64,000 nucleotides of DNA, taken from positions 1,459,342-1,523,341 of the forward strand of contig NC_135569.1 of assembly GCF_964340395.1 (NCBI RefSeq), given 5' to 3'. The position numbers were made by a program, and so were the translations under genes. Shown here in pieces: positions 44,903-57,900 of this stretch; positions within the stretch are counted from its first letter, which is position 1, and each line of letters begins with the position of its first letter. This stretch comes from Glandiceps talaboti (Eukaryota; Hemichordata; Enteropneusta; Spengelidae). Below the pieces are notes generated by a model. That model did not search any database. It was not told where the DNA came from and saw only the letters and a list, made by a program, of their open reading frames with translations.

Positions 44903-46024
44903 ATGGCTGTAGAGTATGGAAACGTGAATTTCAATGTTCAGGTTTTGATAGGCGCTATATTGACAATTATTATCATAACAACGGTACTTGGAAACGCGTT
45001 GGTCTTGCTGGCTATTTTTACACAGCGGTCCCTTCAAGTCGTGTCCAACTTTTTTCTCGTGTCGCTGGCAATGGCTGATATCCTTGTTGGTGTATTTGTT
45101 ATGCCCTTAGCCATGTTGGATAAAATGTTTGGTTACTGGATATTTGGGTCCGAAATCTGCGCCCTATGGACATCCCTCAACGTAATGTTGACAAGTGCGT
45201 CAATACTAAGCCTTTGTATAATCAGCGTTGACAGATATCTTATAATAACAGCACCATTGAAGTACAAACACAGAATGTCACCACAGAGGGCACTGTTCCT
45301 GATATTCTGTGCATGGTCTTTGTCGACACTGGCGACTATACTACCCATTCACTTTCACTGGCATGGCCCTACAGTTGACTCTGTGGTTGAATTGCACAAT
45401 GTAACAGCAATACTACCTCAATGTATGTTTGTAGTGACTAAGACGTATGCGTTGTGTACAAGCATACTTTTCTTTTTTGTGCCACTAATGCTAATAATGT
45501 ATACTTACACTCAAATATTCAGAGCTGCGCGGGAACAAGCAAATCGCATAGGGCCCCTACCTTCAGTAGATGACGATAGTGTAGTGCACGTGAAAGACAC
45601 GTGGTACTCAAGGTTGAAACAACGACATCAGAATTTGAAGGGGAAAAAAGCCATGAAAACACTTGGAATTATTGTTGGGACGTTCTGGATAACGTGGCTG
45701 CCATTTTATATCTTGATAATTATTGAAGCCTTCTGCGCATGCATGCACCCAAATTTGCATAGTTTACTCACATGGCTTGGGTACTGCAACTCGACTGTGA
45801 ATCCAATTATTTACCCTATGTTGATGAGAGATTTCAGGAAAGTACTACTGACATTTTGTAGACGCAAGTGTAGGTTTGGACCTGGCGTTACGAGGATGGC
45901 ACTTTCTTCAACCATGCGAGCTACTGTCAGTGTTGTCTGCGATGGTGCCATTGATTTACCGAATGATGGTGAACAAGACAGCACTTCTTTCTATAGCAAA
46001 GACAATATGATTGTTCTGGATTGA
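44903..46024 (+). CDS. 5-HT6-like class A GPCR, intronless, Asp3.32 replaced by Asn
   Basis: A 373-residue receptor with seven helices. Landmarks: GN31 (1.50), SLAMAD59 (2.50), C86 (3.25), WTSLN93V (3.28-3.33), D110R111Y112, W138 (4.50), P194 (5.50), WLPF 265-268 (6.48-6.51), W291 (7.40), Y294 (7.43), N300PIIY. The stretches MSPQRAL with CAWSLSTLATILP, and LTWLGYCNSTVNPIIYP with MRDFRK, are strongly reminiscent of 5-HT6 receptors. The residue that pairs with the ligand amine in aminergic receptors (Asp3.32) is Asn93, coded AAC. T186 and S187 occupy 5.42/5.43. The ATG is fixed by an in-frame TGA at 44891-44893. There is a sequon in ECL2 (NVT, 166-168) and a long C-tail ending MIVLD. A plasma-membrane receptor; its ligand may not be serotonin. 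Confidence 0.9.
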   Translation: MAVEYGNVNFNVQVLIGAILTIIIITTVLGNALVLLAIFTQRSLQVVSNFFLVSLAMADILVGVFVMPLAMLDKMFGYWIFGSEICALWTSLNVMLTSASILSLCIISVDRYLIITAPLKYKHRMSPQRALFLIFCAWSLSTLATILPIHFHWHGPTVDSVVELHNVTAILPQCMFVVTKTYALCTSILFFFVPLMLIMYTYTQIFRAAREQANRIGPLPSVDDDSVVHVKDTWYSRLKQRHQNLKGKKAMKTLGIIVGTFWITWLPFYILIIIEAFCACMHPNLHSLLTWLGYCNSTVNPIIYPMLMRDFRKVLLTFCRRKCRFGPGVTRMALSSTMRATVSVVCDGAIDLPNDGEQDSTSFYSKDNMIVLD

Positions 46025-46052
46025 TGATTTTTCTGTGACACTATATGTTCCG

Positions 46053-46105
46053 ATCAATGATCTGAATGATTGAATGAATGAATGAATGAATCAATCAATC
46101 AATCA
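46053..46105. repeat. (GAAT)n/(CAAT)n microsatellite
   Basis: A short tetranucleotide tract in the 3' flank of the 5-HT6-like gene. Confidence 0.85.
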
Positions 46106-46626
46106 ATTGATAAACTAAAATTATTTTCTACTAGAGACGAGGTAAGCTGTGGATACAAAACTAAAGAAACATTGTCAGTGGAGAGAGAATACGGAAATGA
46201 ATTGTTATTCTTCTCTGCACTATATGGAGATCAGTCAATGAGAGGTTAACGTAAATCTGAAGGTGCACTATAATGATCATCCCGATGTGTTACGTTTAGC
46301 TGGTGATGCAGTTTACTTTATACGTTAGAAGACGTTGGTTTCTAAAGTACAAAAATAAGTTTGACCACGTATGTTGTGAGTGAATAGAAAATTATTACTC
46401 TTTTGTATTTATATTTAAATCTTTATACACGTGTTCACGTCATATTAAGATATAATTGAAGTAATTTGCATTTTTATCATATTTTGTATCTTTAATATGT
46501 TACTTTTTAATTTTATTATAGTGGATAATATTTGCAGACCTTCTCTTTAATATTTTCAATATGTTACTTGTTAATAGGGATTCCAGTATCGTGGTGAATG
46601 TCACTCCTAAGTGCTTATAACTTTGA

Positions 46627-46632
46627 AATAAA
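46627..46632 (+). promoter_or_regulatory. Candidate polyadenylation signal AATAAA
   Basis: The first AATAAA I found after the 5-HT6-like receptor stop, about 600 nt downstream; plausible but unproven. Confidence 0.35.
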
Positions 46633-46704
46633 ACAATCTTCATATCGTTATGTTCTGCTTTCGCATATGCATGTCTGCTAACACCCAGGAGGAAATGCGT
46701 GAAA

Positions 46705-46752
46705 TGTATGTATGTATGAAATGTATGTATGTATGTATGTATGTATGTATGC

Positions 46753-46808
<56 letters not shown>
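46705..46808. repeat. (ATGT)n-(GT)n microsatellite
   Basis: About 45 bp of ATGT then about 57 bp of GT dinucleotides between the two GPCR genes. Confidence 0.97.
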
Positions 46809-46809
<1 letters not shown>

Positions 46810-47303
46810 TTTCTGTGTACGAAAGCTGGAAAACATAATTTTGCTGAGAAAGGATAACATCTGCATGTCACGTGCATAATGGTGAATGTAGGTGGAAACT
46901 CCATGAACCACTAGTAAAATGACAGAATGAAATCGCCATAAAGTTACGTATTATGCTATATTTCTTGCAACTTCGTTCAAAAGATGAACGGTTTGACATT
47001 GGTTCATTTGAAATGGTGATGCGTTCAATAATTCTGGCGCTCCAGTCTTGTGTTCAATTTCTAGACAAATTGGCCCATGGGGTAATAATGTCATTGCCTA
47101 TTTATATACTTTTCCCCCGTTGTACATGTGTGACGGGATGTGTGGATATATATAAATTAACAAGCAGGATGTTACGTAACCAAATTCAGTTTAAAATGGA
47201 TATCATAGAATATGGCTCATAATCAGCTGCAACGTTGTCGCATGCAGTTCTAAGCAAGTTTGGCGGACTTTTCGAGATCAATAACACTACATATTACAAC
47301 TCA

Positions 47304-49749
47304 ATGGATGACTGCAAAGCCGAAGATGAACTGTGCAAACCTAGAATTGGAAACAGTCTGAATAACAATGGCATAACAAATATTAATTACATCTCCACGG
47401 CTGAGAAAGCCATCGAAGCAACTCTTTTAACGCTCTTCTGTCTGGTGGCGTTGGTGGGCAACATCTTACTGTGGCTGGCAATATTGAGGAAGCGGTCGCT
47501 ACGAACACCTTCAAATGCACTAATTCTGTGTCTCAGTAGTGCTGACGTATTGGTCAGTATCATCAACATGCCGTTCACCATAGCCACCATCGTTATTGGG
47601 GATTGGGTGCTTGGCCAGGATGTTTGTGTAATAACTGGTTTTACCAACATGATAACTTTCATCGCATCCGTGATGTCATTAGGTGCTATTAGTATAAACC
47701 GTTTCTACATGATCGTCCATCCATTCAAATGTAAATCAATATACACGAAGAGGAACACGATATTTAATATCATTGGTAAGTCAGATGTTCAAACTTTGTA
47801 TTTCTTTATAGTTATCAATTTTGACTAAATCATGTGACCAAAATATGAACGAAGAATCTTTCATTTCAAAATTATGAAGATAATTGGTTTTAACATTTCA
47901 AATCCATGAAATATTATATTGTAACATTTGCAATTCTGACTAGAAGATTGAAGTAGTTAACGAAAACTTAAACTTGTCAAAACTATTATGGTTTATCTAG
48001 AGTCTATATCTTCTATCTGGTGCATACAGATGGTAACATTATTATAATATACCTAGTGATAATGCTGTGCCACGATTCGCTAGAATCAGTCACGTGACAG
48101 GAAAATAGAATGACTACTTCCCTAGGGCAATAGTTCCATCAACTTTTACATCATGTACATGGTCAGTGACCACCGCGCGTTCACAGCAGGTCAAAATGGC
48201 GGCTTCTGACAGTGTCGTCTGCCACCGCGAGTTCACAGCATGAGGTATATTATAAAACACATATTGCCTGGCCTATATTCGGGCTATAGCACCCGTTCAT
48301 TACCCCCTCGTGACTGTGAGTTACCACAATCACATGCTATTTCCCTCGGCCTTTGGCCTCGGGAAATAGCATGTGATTCTGGTAACTCACAGTCCCTCGG
48401 GTGTAATAAACGGGTGCTATAGCCCTCATGGCCAGGCAATATGTGTTCACTATGAACCGATAAGGTTTAGCAATCACTCTGTTGTTGAGTCAGACGATGC
48501 TTTGTTTCGATTCAGACGGTTTTCATTGTACCCCTCATTGCACAGCATGGACTGTTGTCATAGTGACAAACTATGTATGTGAATCCAATACCCATGCCAG
48601 CTGTTTCATGTATCATATTTTGATAATGTGATAAATTTATAATAAATAATTTTACCATGCAACTATGTGTATTAAAGATTTTAGAACTGTTAAAACTGTT
48701 ATATCATCCACAATTATCAATATATTAATACATATTTATCAAAAAATGAATACTTTTGATTTGTGGCTAGCTACACTTAAAGAAACTATTCACTGAAAAG
48801 AAAAGAATTTGACTGTACATATTTTTCCAACACCTGTTCTTTACTGATGTAGTACAAGGAGGTGGACATAGTACATAAATTCAAAGTGAAAATTTAGTAT
48901 TCCACTGTATTCCAATAAATACCACAATAAGTATATTATACAGAGATATACATTCAGATTTTCATATCTAAAAGCTGTTACGATAAAGCAAACCCCGCCT
49001 AGAATATAAGTCTTCGACAAATAAGACATCGGATTACATTCACAAGGTTGCCAAAGAAAGACGAAGAACGCCATTTTTTATATGACTTTCGTACATTTTG
49101 TTGACTTACAGGCATATGGCTACTTTCAGTTTTTCTTGGCAGTCCACCGTTGCTAGGATGGGCAGAGTATGGATACTTGCCGGGCCAATCATTTTGTTTT
49201 GCGAAGTGGGAGCTCAGTCCATCCTACACAATTTTTATGGTTATCACGTGCTTCGGAGGACCTTGTTCAGCGATGACGTTTTCCTACGTGCGCTTATTTA
49301 CATCGTATCGCAAACGAAGGATGGCAGTCGGTCAAACGGCAGAGACAAGCTTAAGCCAGAGGAACCTTGACAGCACCGTCGGAAACGAATTTCAAGATTC
49401 TGCTATCAGTCTAGAAGCCATTAGTCACATGACCAATTTGGAAGCACGCAGAAGAGATAAAGAGAAGAAAAGGCGGGAAGAAGATTTGAAATTGTCTCTT
49501 ACCCTTTTCATTGTAATTGTGGTATTTGTAGTATGTTGGTTACCATTCTGCGTTACAATGTTTCTGAATGTCTTTTCAGAGCAAAGTGTTTCCAGACAGG
49601 CTGATATTGCCACTTTGATTCTCGGGTATTGTAATAGTTGCTGTAACCCCGTTATTTATGGAGTCACAAATGCTAAACTGAGGAGTGCCTACAAAGAATT
49701 TTGGCGAGTTTGCCTGTCAAAGCTCAGGAAAGCCTTCCGTATACATTGA
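47304..49749 (+). CDS. Two-exon class A GPCR with NRF motif (melatonin-receptor/Moody-like orphan)
   Basis: Exon 1 is 47304-47775 and exon 2 is 49112-49749 (donor GGTAAGT, acceptor TTACAG, phase 1), giving 369 residues. The first ATG is preceded by open frame, so the start could be further upstream. Landmarks: GN53 (1.50), SSAD81 (2.50), C108 (3.25), INR F 131-134 in place of DRY, GIWLLSVFLGSPPLLGW (TM4), FVVCWLPF (TM6), LGYCNSCCNPVIYG (TM7). Asn-Arg instead of Asp-Arg, the (V/I)TGF start of TM3 and NSCxNxxIYG are shared with melatonin receptors and also with Moody/Tre1/GPR84-type receptors. Tyr at 7.43 excludes an opsin (no retinal Lys). ICL3 is long and charged (RRRDKEKKRREED). The ligand is not predictable. 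Confidence 0.85.
48165..48240. repeat. Imperfect direct repeat in GPCR intron
   Basis: 'GACCACCGCGCGTTCACAGC' and 'TGCCACCGCGAGTTCACAGC' lie about 50 bp apart, immediately before the large palindrome. Confidence 0.6.
48256..48447. mobile_element. ~190-bp near-perfect palindrome in the GPCR intron
   Basis: Left arm AACACATATTGCCTGGCC … GGGCTATAGCACCCGTTCAT … GACTGTGAGTTACCA … ATCACATGCTATTTCCC. The right arm is its reverse complement with few mismatches, around a loop of only about 10-15 bp near CCTTTGG. It would fold into a hairpin with about 90-bp arms. A foldback/MITE element is the simplest reading. No target duplication was identified. Confidence 0.8.
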
Positions 49750-49869
49750 AGTTCAGTTGTGGCCCCCCCCCCCACCAAAGGCTGGAGCAGCTTTCCTAGC
49801 TAGTTACTTGAAGGTCACAGGATCGTATCATGGGAGCCCCTAGTGAGTATGCAGGTGTGATGACCACTC

Positions 49870-50010
49870 CACTGAATTTGAATTGACTGAGGCACAGTGA
49901 TGGTTAAAATCTTGCTCAAGGACTTTAGCCACTCAGAAACAAACGGCATCGATGGGGCTCGAACCTACAACCTGCAGATTCCAAGCCGGCCACTCTAACC
50001 ATTCGCACAT
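49870..50010 (-). mobile_element. tRNA-derived SINE, copy 2 (5' part)
   Basis: On the minus strand: A box GGTTAGAGTG (49991-50000), then GGCCGGCTTGGAATCTGCAG, B box GGTTCGAGCCCC (49954-49965), then the shared body CTGAGTGGCTAAAGTCCTTG. A-to-B spacing is typical for tRNA promoters. The 3' part matching copy 1 is missing or diverged, about 120 nt after the stop of the second GPCR. A small plus-strand frame starting MGLEPTTCRF is a SINE shadow. Confidence 0.85.
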
Positions 50011-53000
50011 CATGATTCCAATATGTGTTTATAATATGTGTTTTATTGTCATATTTATATATACTGGTAAATATATCATGAAATATGCAGTGACTTTGCG
50101 TGCAATGAAATTAAAAAAAAAACTAAACGAAATTGGTGCGCCATCAGATACCTTAATTTAATTCATTGAGAGTACGGACTGCAGTTGGGTAAAAACTAAA
50201 CAATGTACGATTAGAGCGCTAGCAAGGAAGAATATAATCTATGAGTTTAAAGAACACAAAAGAAATGGAATGGGAGGACAATCCGATCGCGAATTTACAG
50301 TAGTTTATCAAACCTACTTGTAAATGGAGTATTATCTTTTTTTAAATCCGACAACCAACGATATCCATGGAAAATTGCTAATTAACACATTATCCATGTG
50401 TGGACCCAAAAATCATTTTTTGGCATGCTAAGTGTACTAGTAAACAAATAGTTTACCCAAATGTAATTCAATAATGTGCTGGGTGTACGATTTGACAGTT
50501 AAGAAATTTTATCAACCAAAAGAGTTTCTAAAAAACGTATCAGTTGAAACTATTGTAGTATCCCTGATATATAGTAAAAGTACTTTTCATGAGAAAAGCT
50601 GAGAAGCAGAAGATAATGGTAGAGAAATTGGTATGACTGTATCGCTATCGGTGAAATTAATGAAGCAGACGACCTTGATATTTGAGTTAAATGGAGACTC
50701 GTCATCAGTATGATCGTTGTCTCATCAGCATCTCCTACCACTTACGTTTGTTTTTAACTAATTAAAGGATATTGTCATCATTTCAATGTGACTCTGTATG
50801 TCTTTTACCGCACCATAACAATTCGTGGGTTGATATGGGAATATATATACTTCAGACCATGGCATTTATTAAATCCATCAATGTTGATCCAATAGTCTTG
50901 ATTTCGTTAGTAATTATACGTTTAAGCAAAAGTCTGTGATTTACTCTGTTTTCCTCTCTTCAGTTTCTTATGAATATATTTACACAAATGTAAACGTTCA
51001 TTTGAAGGGTATGTTTTCTGTCACAAGAGGGCGCACTGTCTTTGTATTATTCAATAGACACTTTGATAACACTCACTGTAACTGGAGTATCATGATTTCA
51101 ATCTGATAACCAACAATACATTCACTGAAAATAGTTAAAGTACCAATAATTAGACATTGCATGTGATCATTAGAGGTCGATTGTATCCATAATAAGTAGT
51201 ATAGTGATATGTTTGAAATCGATATTTCATAGGGGTACTGATGTTAGGGTGTTGACCTTAAAATAAATCATATATTGGATTTATTGTACCATACTGTGTG
51301 TACTGTTACATAGATAGGTTTACAAACCCACAAGTCATTCAATGTTGTTCAGGGTGTACTATACTACGATTAAGTTATTTTATCTAACAAAACAGTTGTT
51401 AAAAACGTTCCAGTGTCAAATAGTGCATCTTTAAATTCTGACCCGTTGCCATAGTAAATTAGTATTGTTACACCACATAACGCACTTACTATACACTGAA
51501 TGTGAACCAACATATGTTGCACTATCGACAAGTCAACAAATCAATCGATCAAAAATTACTGAGTTTACCGAATGATGAATCGATAATTTGATTGATCAGT
51601 GATTGGATCTATCAATAAGAGGATAATTGCTAGTGAATACTAAAGAAAGCCGTTATGTGCACAGATTTGTTTTAATGTGGACAAAAGTACTAAACGAGTA
51701 TGTCCAGATGATTGATCACGTAATAAATCATATATTTTCCAGCTACAGGCTATTTAAACCAAAGTATATGATTTATCCGGATATTTATGTATCGTACGGG
51801 ATGTCAGCCGATACGTGTTAGACTAGATTCTAATACTACCAAACCAGTGATTATAGAGTTTAAATTAAGAGACATGATGGGTTTAATTTTTTACATCTCA
51901 TACAACGTTTCTTAATACGAATTACACAAACAATATACATGGACTGAAAGCATGAAATGCTTCGCTTTATTTCACTGTGAATACAGATAAACAGTTCTGT
52001 ATTTGAATCTTGTTTTATTATCCGAAAGTGGTGTTGATTTGTGTTCAAAGTGAGATCAAATGTATCATAATGCTTGCGCGCTATCAGTGTCTGTATTTTA
52101 TTCTATGCAATTTGTAACAAAATATGTTGCGTGAGACCTATCTCACCAAACTGAATCTCTATAGTCACTCTTGGATGGTAGTATCTGTCCATGTGTTATT
52201 GTATTATCATAATTATCACAAAATGGTGGCCATTACTATAATGAAGGATTTGAGATGGAAGGATATGTGGTTTGCTGGTACACGTCGTTATAGTAAGTCC
52301 AAATATAAACAAGTTCAAGGACAGTGTAATATTTTGTTTTGAAACATACTATATTAAGCTACTGCAATTTGGAATATCCTGAATAGCGGACCAGTGAGAC
52401 ACGTACATAGCTTTATAGTTCGAGCATGCATGGGCACTACCGTTCGTTAGACATAAACCCGGACATTTCCGTTAGGTGGCATGTCAGGGTCTAATACATG
52501 CGCCTCAACGCGGTCAGTACATCTATGAAGTAGATGTGGCCATTAGCTACCTCCCCCGCACAATAGTAGTCCAACCCTAATCACCAGCTGTCAGCCCTCA
52601 ATTCAACATTTATCTGGAATACTACTATAGCGATGACTACAGATTGCATGTTCCAACAATACATATCACTCTTCTATGTGGACGACTTTAAAATATGTAA
52701 CTAGCTGGGTACCACTTGAAGTGAATTGTGATGTTACAAGATGCTTAGAAGTGTAAGAAGATATTTGATTTGTGTAACGAGATATTTGAACTGCTCTTCA
52801 AATCAGCAGACTCCCTGTGGATAGACGTACTTCTGTTAGCGTGCTCAAACAGGTAAATTTATCAGTCTGTTTGGTATAATAGCTGACGACACATGGGATA
52901 TATATTGGAAATGCACTCTATTCATGTTTTCACGGGACGTCGTATTACATATTTGTCGGTAACCATATGAGATTCGACTTACATTTCAGTGTTTTAAAAC

Positions 53001-53898
53001 GAAATAACAAAGCGTTAAAAGTGTAGGAAATGTACTCGCAACAACAGATTTTTGTACTACTTGATTTTGGCGGGAATTGAGTTTTGACGACAGCGTTTCA
53101 GCATTTTGAATTATTTAACCTGGGGACATTTACGAGTGATTTTCTGTGTGTAGTAATGTTGAAGTGCCTATGGCGTCCCACAAATGGGTTTGTAGAATCT
53201 AGCAAGGCGTGACAAATACGAGTTTTGTTGTGAAGCATAGCGGGAAGTGAAATGATGAACAGTTGAACTGTCATGCTTTTATATATGGGCACAGATAAGC
53301 CAAAATCTGATTACTTCTGACGTGCTTGTCGCGCTAGTTTATGGCTAATGGACATGGAGAAGTTTCAGCGCGAGTACATCTAAAAATCTGCCCTTTACGT
53401 TGTAAACGTTTGCTTTCTAATTTGATTCCAAGCATATGCCTTTCCCGCTTATTGATCATTAGTGTGTATGTAAATGTAAACCTGGAGCATCCGTTCCTTT
53501 TAACATTGTTTGAACGTGTGAAGTAAATGTACATGTTATAGCTGTATCAACTTCAGTGTCGCTGCTATTAGAGGAATTCTGGAGTAGTGAACGTTTTGTT
53601 GAGATAAAAATGTACTTCATTGTAACAATATTTAACTGAAATTGACCTCAGATATCATGTTATCCGTCTCCACAAACACAGAGGCCTTCCAAAACCGACA
53701 CTCCGTGCATAGTTCATGTTTATTTAAGTCATGTAAAATTAAAATTCCTGTTGTAGAGCTTTATTTATACATGTGTATCATGACCTGTGTCTGGGAGTAT
53801 GGAGAATTGACTTAGCTTTAATATACACTTATGGCATAGCTTTATCTAATAACACTTTTATGCACTTATCAATGAATCAATAGATGCAATTCAAGAAT

Positions 53899-53904
<6 letters not shown>

Positions 53905-53984
<80 letters not shown>
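53905..53984. repeat. (AT)n microsatellite
   Basis: About 80 bp of perfect TA dinucleotides. Confidence 0.97.
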
Positions 53985-53987
<3 letters not shown>

Positions 53988-54844
53988 CCAATTGAACTAT
54001 ACGTATTTCTTTCCAAAAATAACACATTACCTCCTTTCAATCATGTATAACTAATGTTGTACTGACACATAATATGGGAGTAAGCTATGATGTCGTGACG
54101 TAAGCCTTGACAAATCGATTTTGAACAAATACGAAAAACAAATTTTAGCCGAAAGGAAGCTCAAGATAGAAGAATGTGAATCAGTGTTTACTAATAACGG
54201 AGTGACAAATGTAATCATTTTGTATCGGATATTTCAATGTTACGCTGTCAATAAATGTAATTACTCCTGGCAGCGAATATTGTTCACCCGCCAACATCAC
54301 TGTATATCACCTAACTGTGTGATGAGAAAATGCACGATGTAGATATAATAAAATTAACTAATAATAAATAAGGAAAGTACAAAAACTAAAAAGATCAATA
54401 CAGCACTGCAGATTATCATAACCGTACAGATATGGCATACATTTAGAATGATTATATGCATGTATGAACGTTAGGTCATACTCTACGCAAGGGTTCAATG
54501 CAATACCCCCCTCCAGCTAAACGTATGTTTCTGCTGCCATAATATGAGTATAGTGGTTGTATGGTTGTTGCAAACATTATGAACTCCTAAAGGGACAGTT
54601 TTCGATCTTCTATCATGAATTGCTGGTGGTTATTTTTGTGCCATATTGAATTATGTGCAGTAATTGGTATATATCTTGTCAGGGTTGATGTATGATGTAA
54701 AGTTATATCAGGATGACATAATCTTTAAACTAACAACAACAACTCGCAAAACAAAATATCTTGATGAATGTATATTCCCAGCTATATACCTCTGCTGTGT
54801 TGTGAATCAAAATTACCCTTAAAACATACATTCCGGTGTATATT

Positions 54845-54911
54845 ATGTATGTATGTATGTATGTATGTATGTATGTATGTATGTATGTATGTATGTATGT
54901 ATGTATGTATA
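54845..54911. repeat. (ATGT)n microsatellite
   Basis: About 66 bp of perfect ATGT tetranucleotides. Confidence 0.97.
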
Positions 54912-57900
54912 TTAAGTCTGTGTACATAATTAAGCCGAAGACTGGGCCCCTGTCACAGACGTGTGCCATTTCAAGATGTGGAAACATGAAGCCTTTGTTC
55001 AATTATTGCGTTAAAGACCCAATAGGCTCTATCCGTGGGTTAAAATTTCAGTTCCATTGGTTTCAGCCGTGTGACCAGGAGTATTGATTATGAATCTAAT
55101 ATTATCGCGGCTCTGTCTATATGCAATGTAGGCAAAGTGTTCCTCAAAATTAACCCCATGTTAGACAAAAGACACACTCGGCACAATAGGATGGTAAGCC
55201 ATCACTAAATTGGGGAGCCATTGTTGATTATACACAGCAGCGTTATATAGTTTTAGGGTTTAGATTGTGATTAAAGCTTTAAAAAAGGTGAAAGTCGAAT
55301 TTTTTAGATGAAAAATGTACAAATAAAATGGATGAGTATTAATTGAGCGTGATACATGGAAAACATATGCCTGTATGTAATAAAAGTATTATGAATGACC
55401 GAGGTTCTGCGTATATTTTGTTTCTAATGTATTCAACATATTGTAAAAGCATTGCACGCCATTTGATCACAGGCAACGTAGTTTTTATCAGAGATATATT
55501 ATTACTGGCCATGTGGCAAAATAACACACGACTCGAGAGCCATATAGCCCTAGCGCAATCCATCTGAATGTATACATACATCACACAGAACATTACAAGT
55601 GCTTTGATCCTATACCTGGAATGCTGCTGCTATTTGAATTATGCAAATTTAATTGGGTATATAATCGGGATTCAATAGGTTGTATTGAAGTAATATACAA
55701 TATTGGCATCAAAATAAAATGTTCATACATATAAAGAACAGCACGGAGATGGGAACAGCAGGTTGTTTCGTGACGTCATAACGTCAGACAAAATGCATCC
55801 GTAAAGATAAAGATATTTTCAATGATAATCGAAATCGTACATGCGCACAATACAGGAAAAATAACCGTTCTCTTTGCCTCACCATGTCCTCATACATAAA
55901 GAGTTGTTAAGGGATAAATCGTCTCCCTTTGAATGACATACATTTGAACATATTTCGAGTATTCCGTCAGCTGTTTCCATGAAATAACACATAGATGACA
56001 GAAAATTCCGCTTTTGTCGATAATAATTGAAGCTGGGGCATTTGTAACATACACCAATGACAACGGAAGAGTCCTTGATCTTCTCTGTATAAACAAATGT
56101 ATTGTCGTCTATAGTTTGATGAAATGTATTTAATGGTAGCAATGACGTGAATTAGAAAACCTGTATGTACCATCAACATTGCAGCCAATATATGGCATGT
56201 AAAAATATTTTGATGTTGAACTCGACATACACAAATCACCACATTCACAAAATCTAACTTATATATAAAATTAAATATCCCTTGATAAGTGTTCATGGCT
56301 ACGATGCAAGTAAACGTGTGAACAAATTTGGTTGTTGAGTTTGTTTTTAATTTTTGACCAATTTACTCTCAACAAGTATCAATTTACTACAAACAAACAC
56401 AGAACAAGAAAATTGATAGAAATTAACAATTTCAAAGGGATAAAAAATCAAAAATGAAATCATGTTTTGGAAATTACTTGAAATATTTGAATTTAATTTT
56501 AAAAATCCTAGTCGGTCTAGACATATGTCTTGAATAACATTTTAACAAAACTCTCTTGAATAACATTTTAAAAAAAAGTAAATATTGAAAAGATATTTAA
56601 ATATTTTAATACATTTAATGGAATCGAAATCATAATGAGTCTAAACATATCATTTCTCGAAGTAATCATAATTAATAATAATTTCAAAACCATCGAATGT
56701 GAACGTTTATGTGATAAATATAACCAAATGTATGGATTGTGAAAGCGTTTATCATTCGGCAAAATTAAAAAAGAATTGTGTGTTCCCGATAATTCGACCG
56801 ACCCTAGTTTACAGCCCCCGATCCTAAATATTTGTTTGCATGCAAAAAAGGTAAAACGGTATTTACTTTCATTTCTGTGTACACCTTCATGCCTTTGCCT
56901 CATCTTTGGTCACTTTTAAAAAATCGTATTCAAGAGAGAAACCAGATCTTTTTAGACTATAACAGTACAGTCTGCATAATGTGTTCGTCTACTTAACTAA
57001 ATTAACTCTCATGGAAGTGTTATGCCAGCCGAGTGTCTTATCTTGTGGTCAAAGTAATTTAAATAAAGTAAAATGAAACTAAATTCTTACATAACAACCC
57101 TATTTTCTGAAGTCATGTTATCGGAAACATTATTTTTTTATTTTGCCTTGTGTTCACCCAAAATCCTAGATTAAAATATTGCCTGGTTTTGTTTTTCTGA
57201 CCATGAAGTATAATGACTACTGTTTCTAATATTACACACACACATATGCCATTTTTATCAGGGTTGGACATCTGTAACACTGTAACTAAGTAAACAACCA
57301 TCCCAAATTATACATTTTCCCTTGACCTATGGCTAACCAAGTCAAGGTTTGAAACACATTTTACACCAGATGTCACACTAAAAGTGCCATAAAAGACATC
57401 CCCATTATATATGCCTATTATGTAAACTCATGTGGTAGTATTCCTTTGTTAAATATCACCAAATACAATTGCCAAAAACCGAATTCTTACTTTTGCACAT
57501 AGTATGTATGCCGCAATACTTATATGCTAATGTACCAAAGTGTATCTCTATCAGTGCCTCTTTGGTATAAATTCATAAGCATAATTGTCCACATTTTAAG
57601 ACTCTTAACGCTACAAATGTCTCTTCATAACCTCTTCAAATCTCAAATCCTTCGGATTTCAAACACTACTCATCACACAAAGAACACATTGTATCATACA
57701 ATCCCTTATCTCAGAATGCTTCTAGGACACACTTAAAGAACACTTTATACAGAAAGGCACTTTCTACAGCTTATGTCTGAGATACAATTGTATCAACAAA
57801 GAGTCAGACAGGCATTCAATTCACTGATATTTGTTCCAAAAATAAAAATACTTAATGCGAATATAGCTAGTTTCTCTGAAACTGGATGGAAACATAATAC

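Noticed and set aside
49952-50161. Small plus-strand frame beginning MGLEPTTCRF
   Set aside because: Antisense translation of the tRNA-like part of a SINE.
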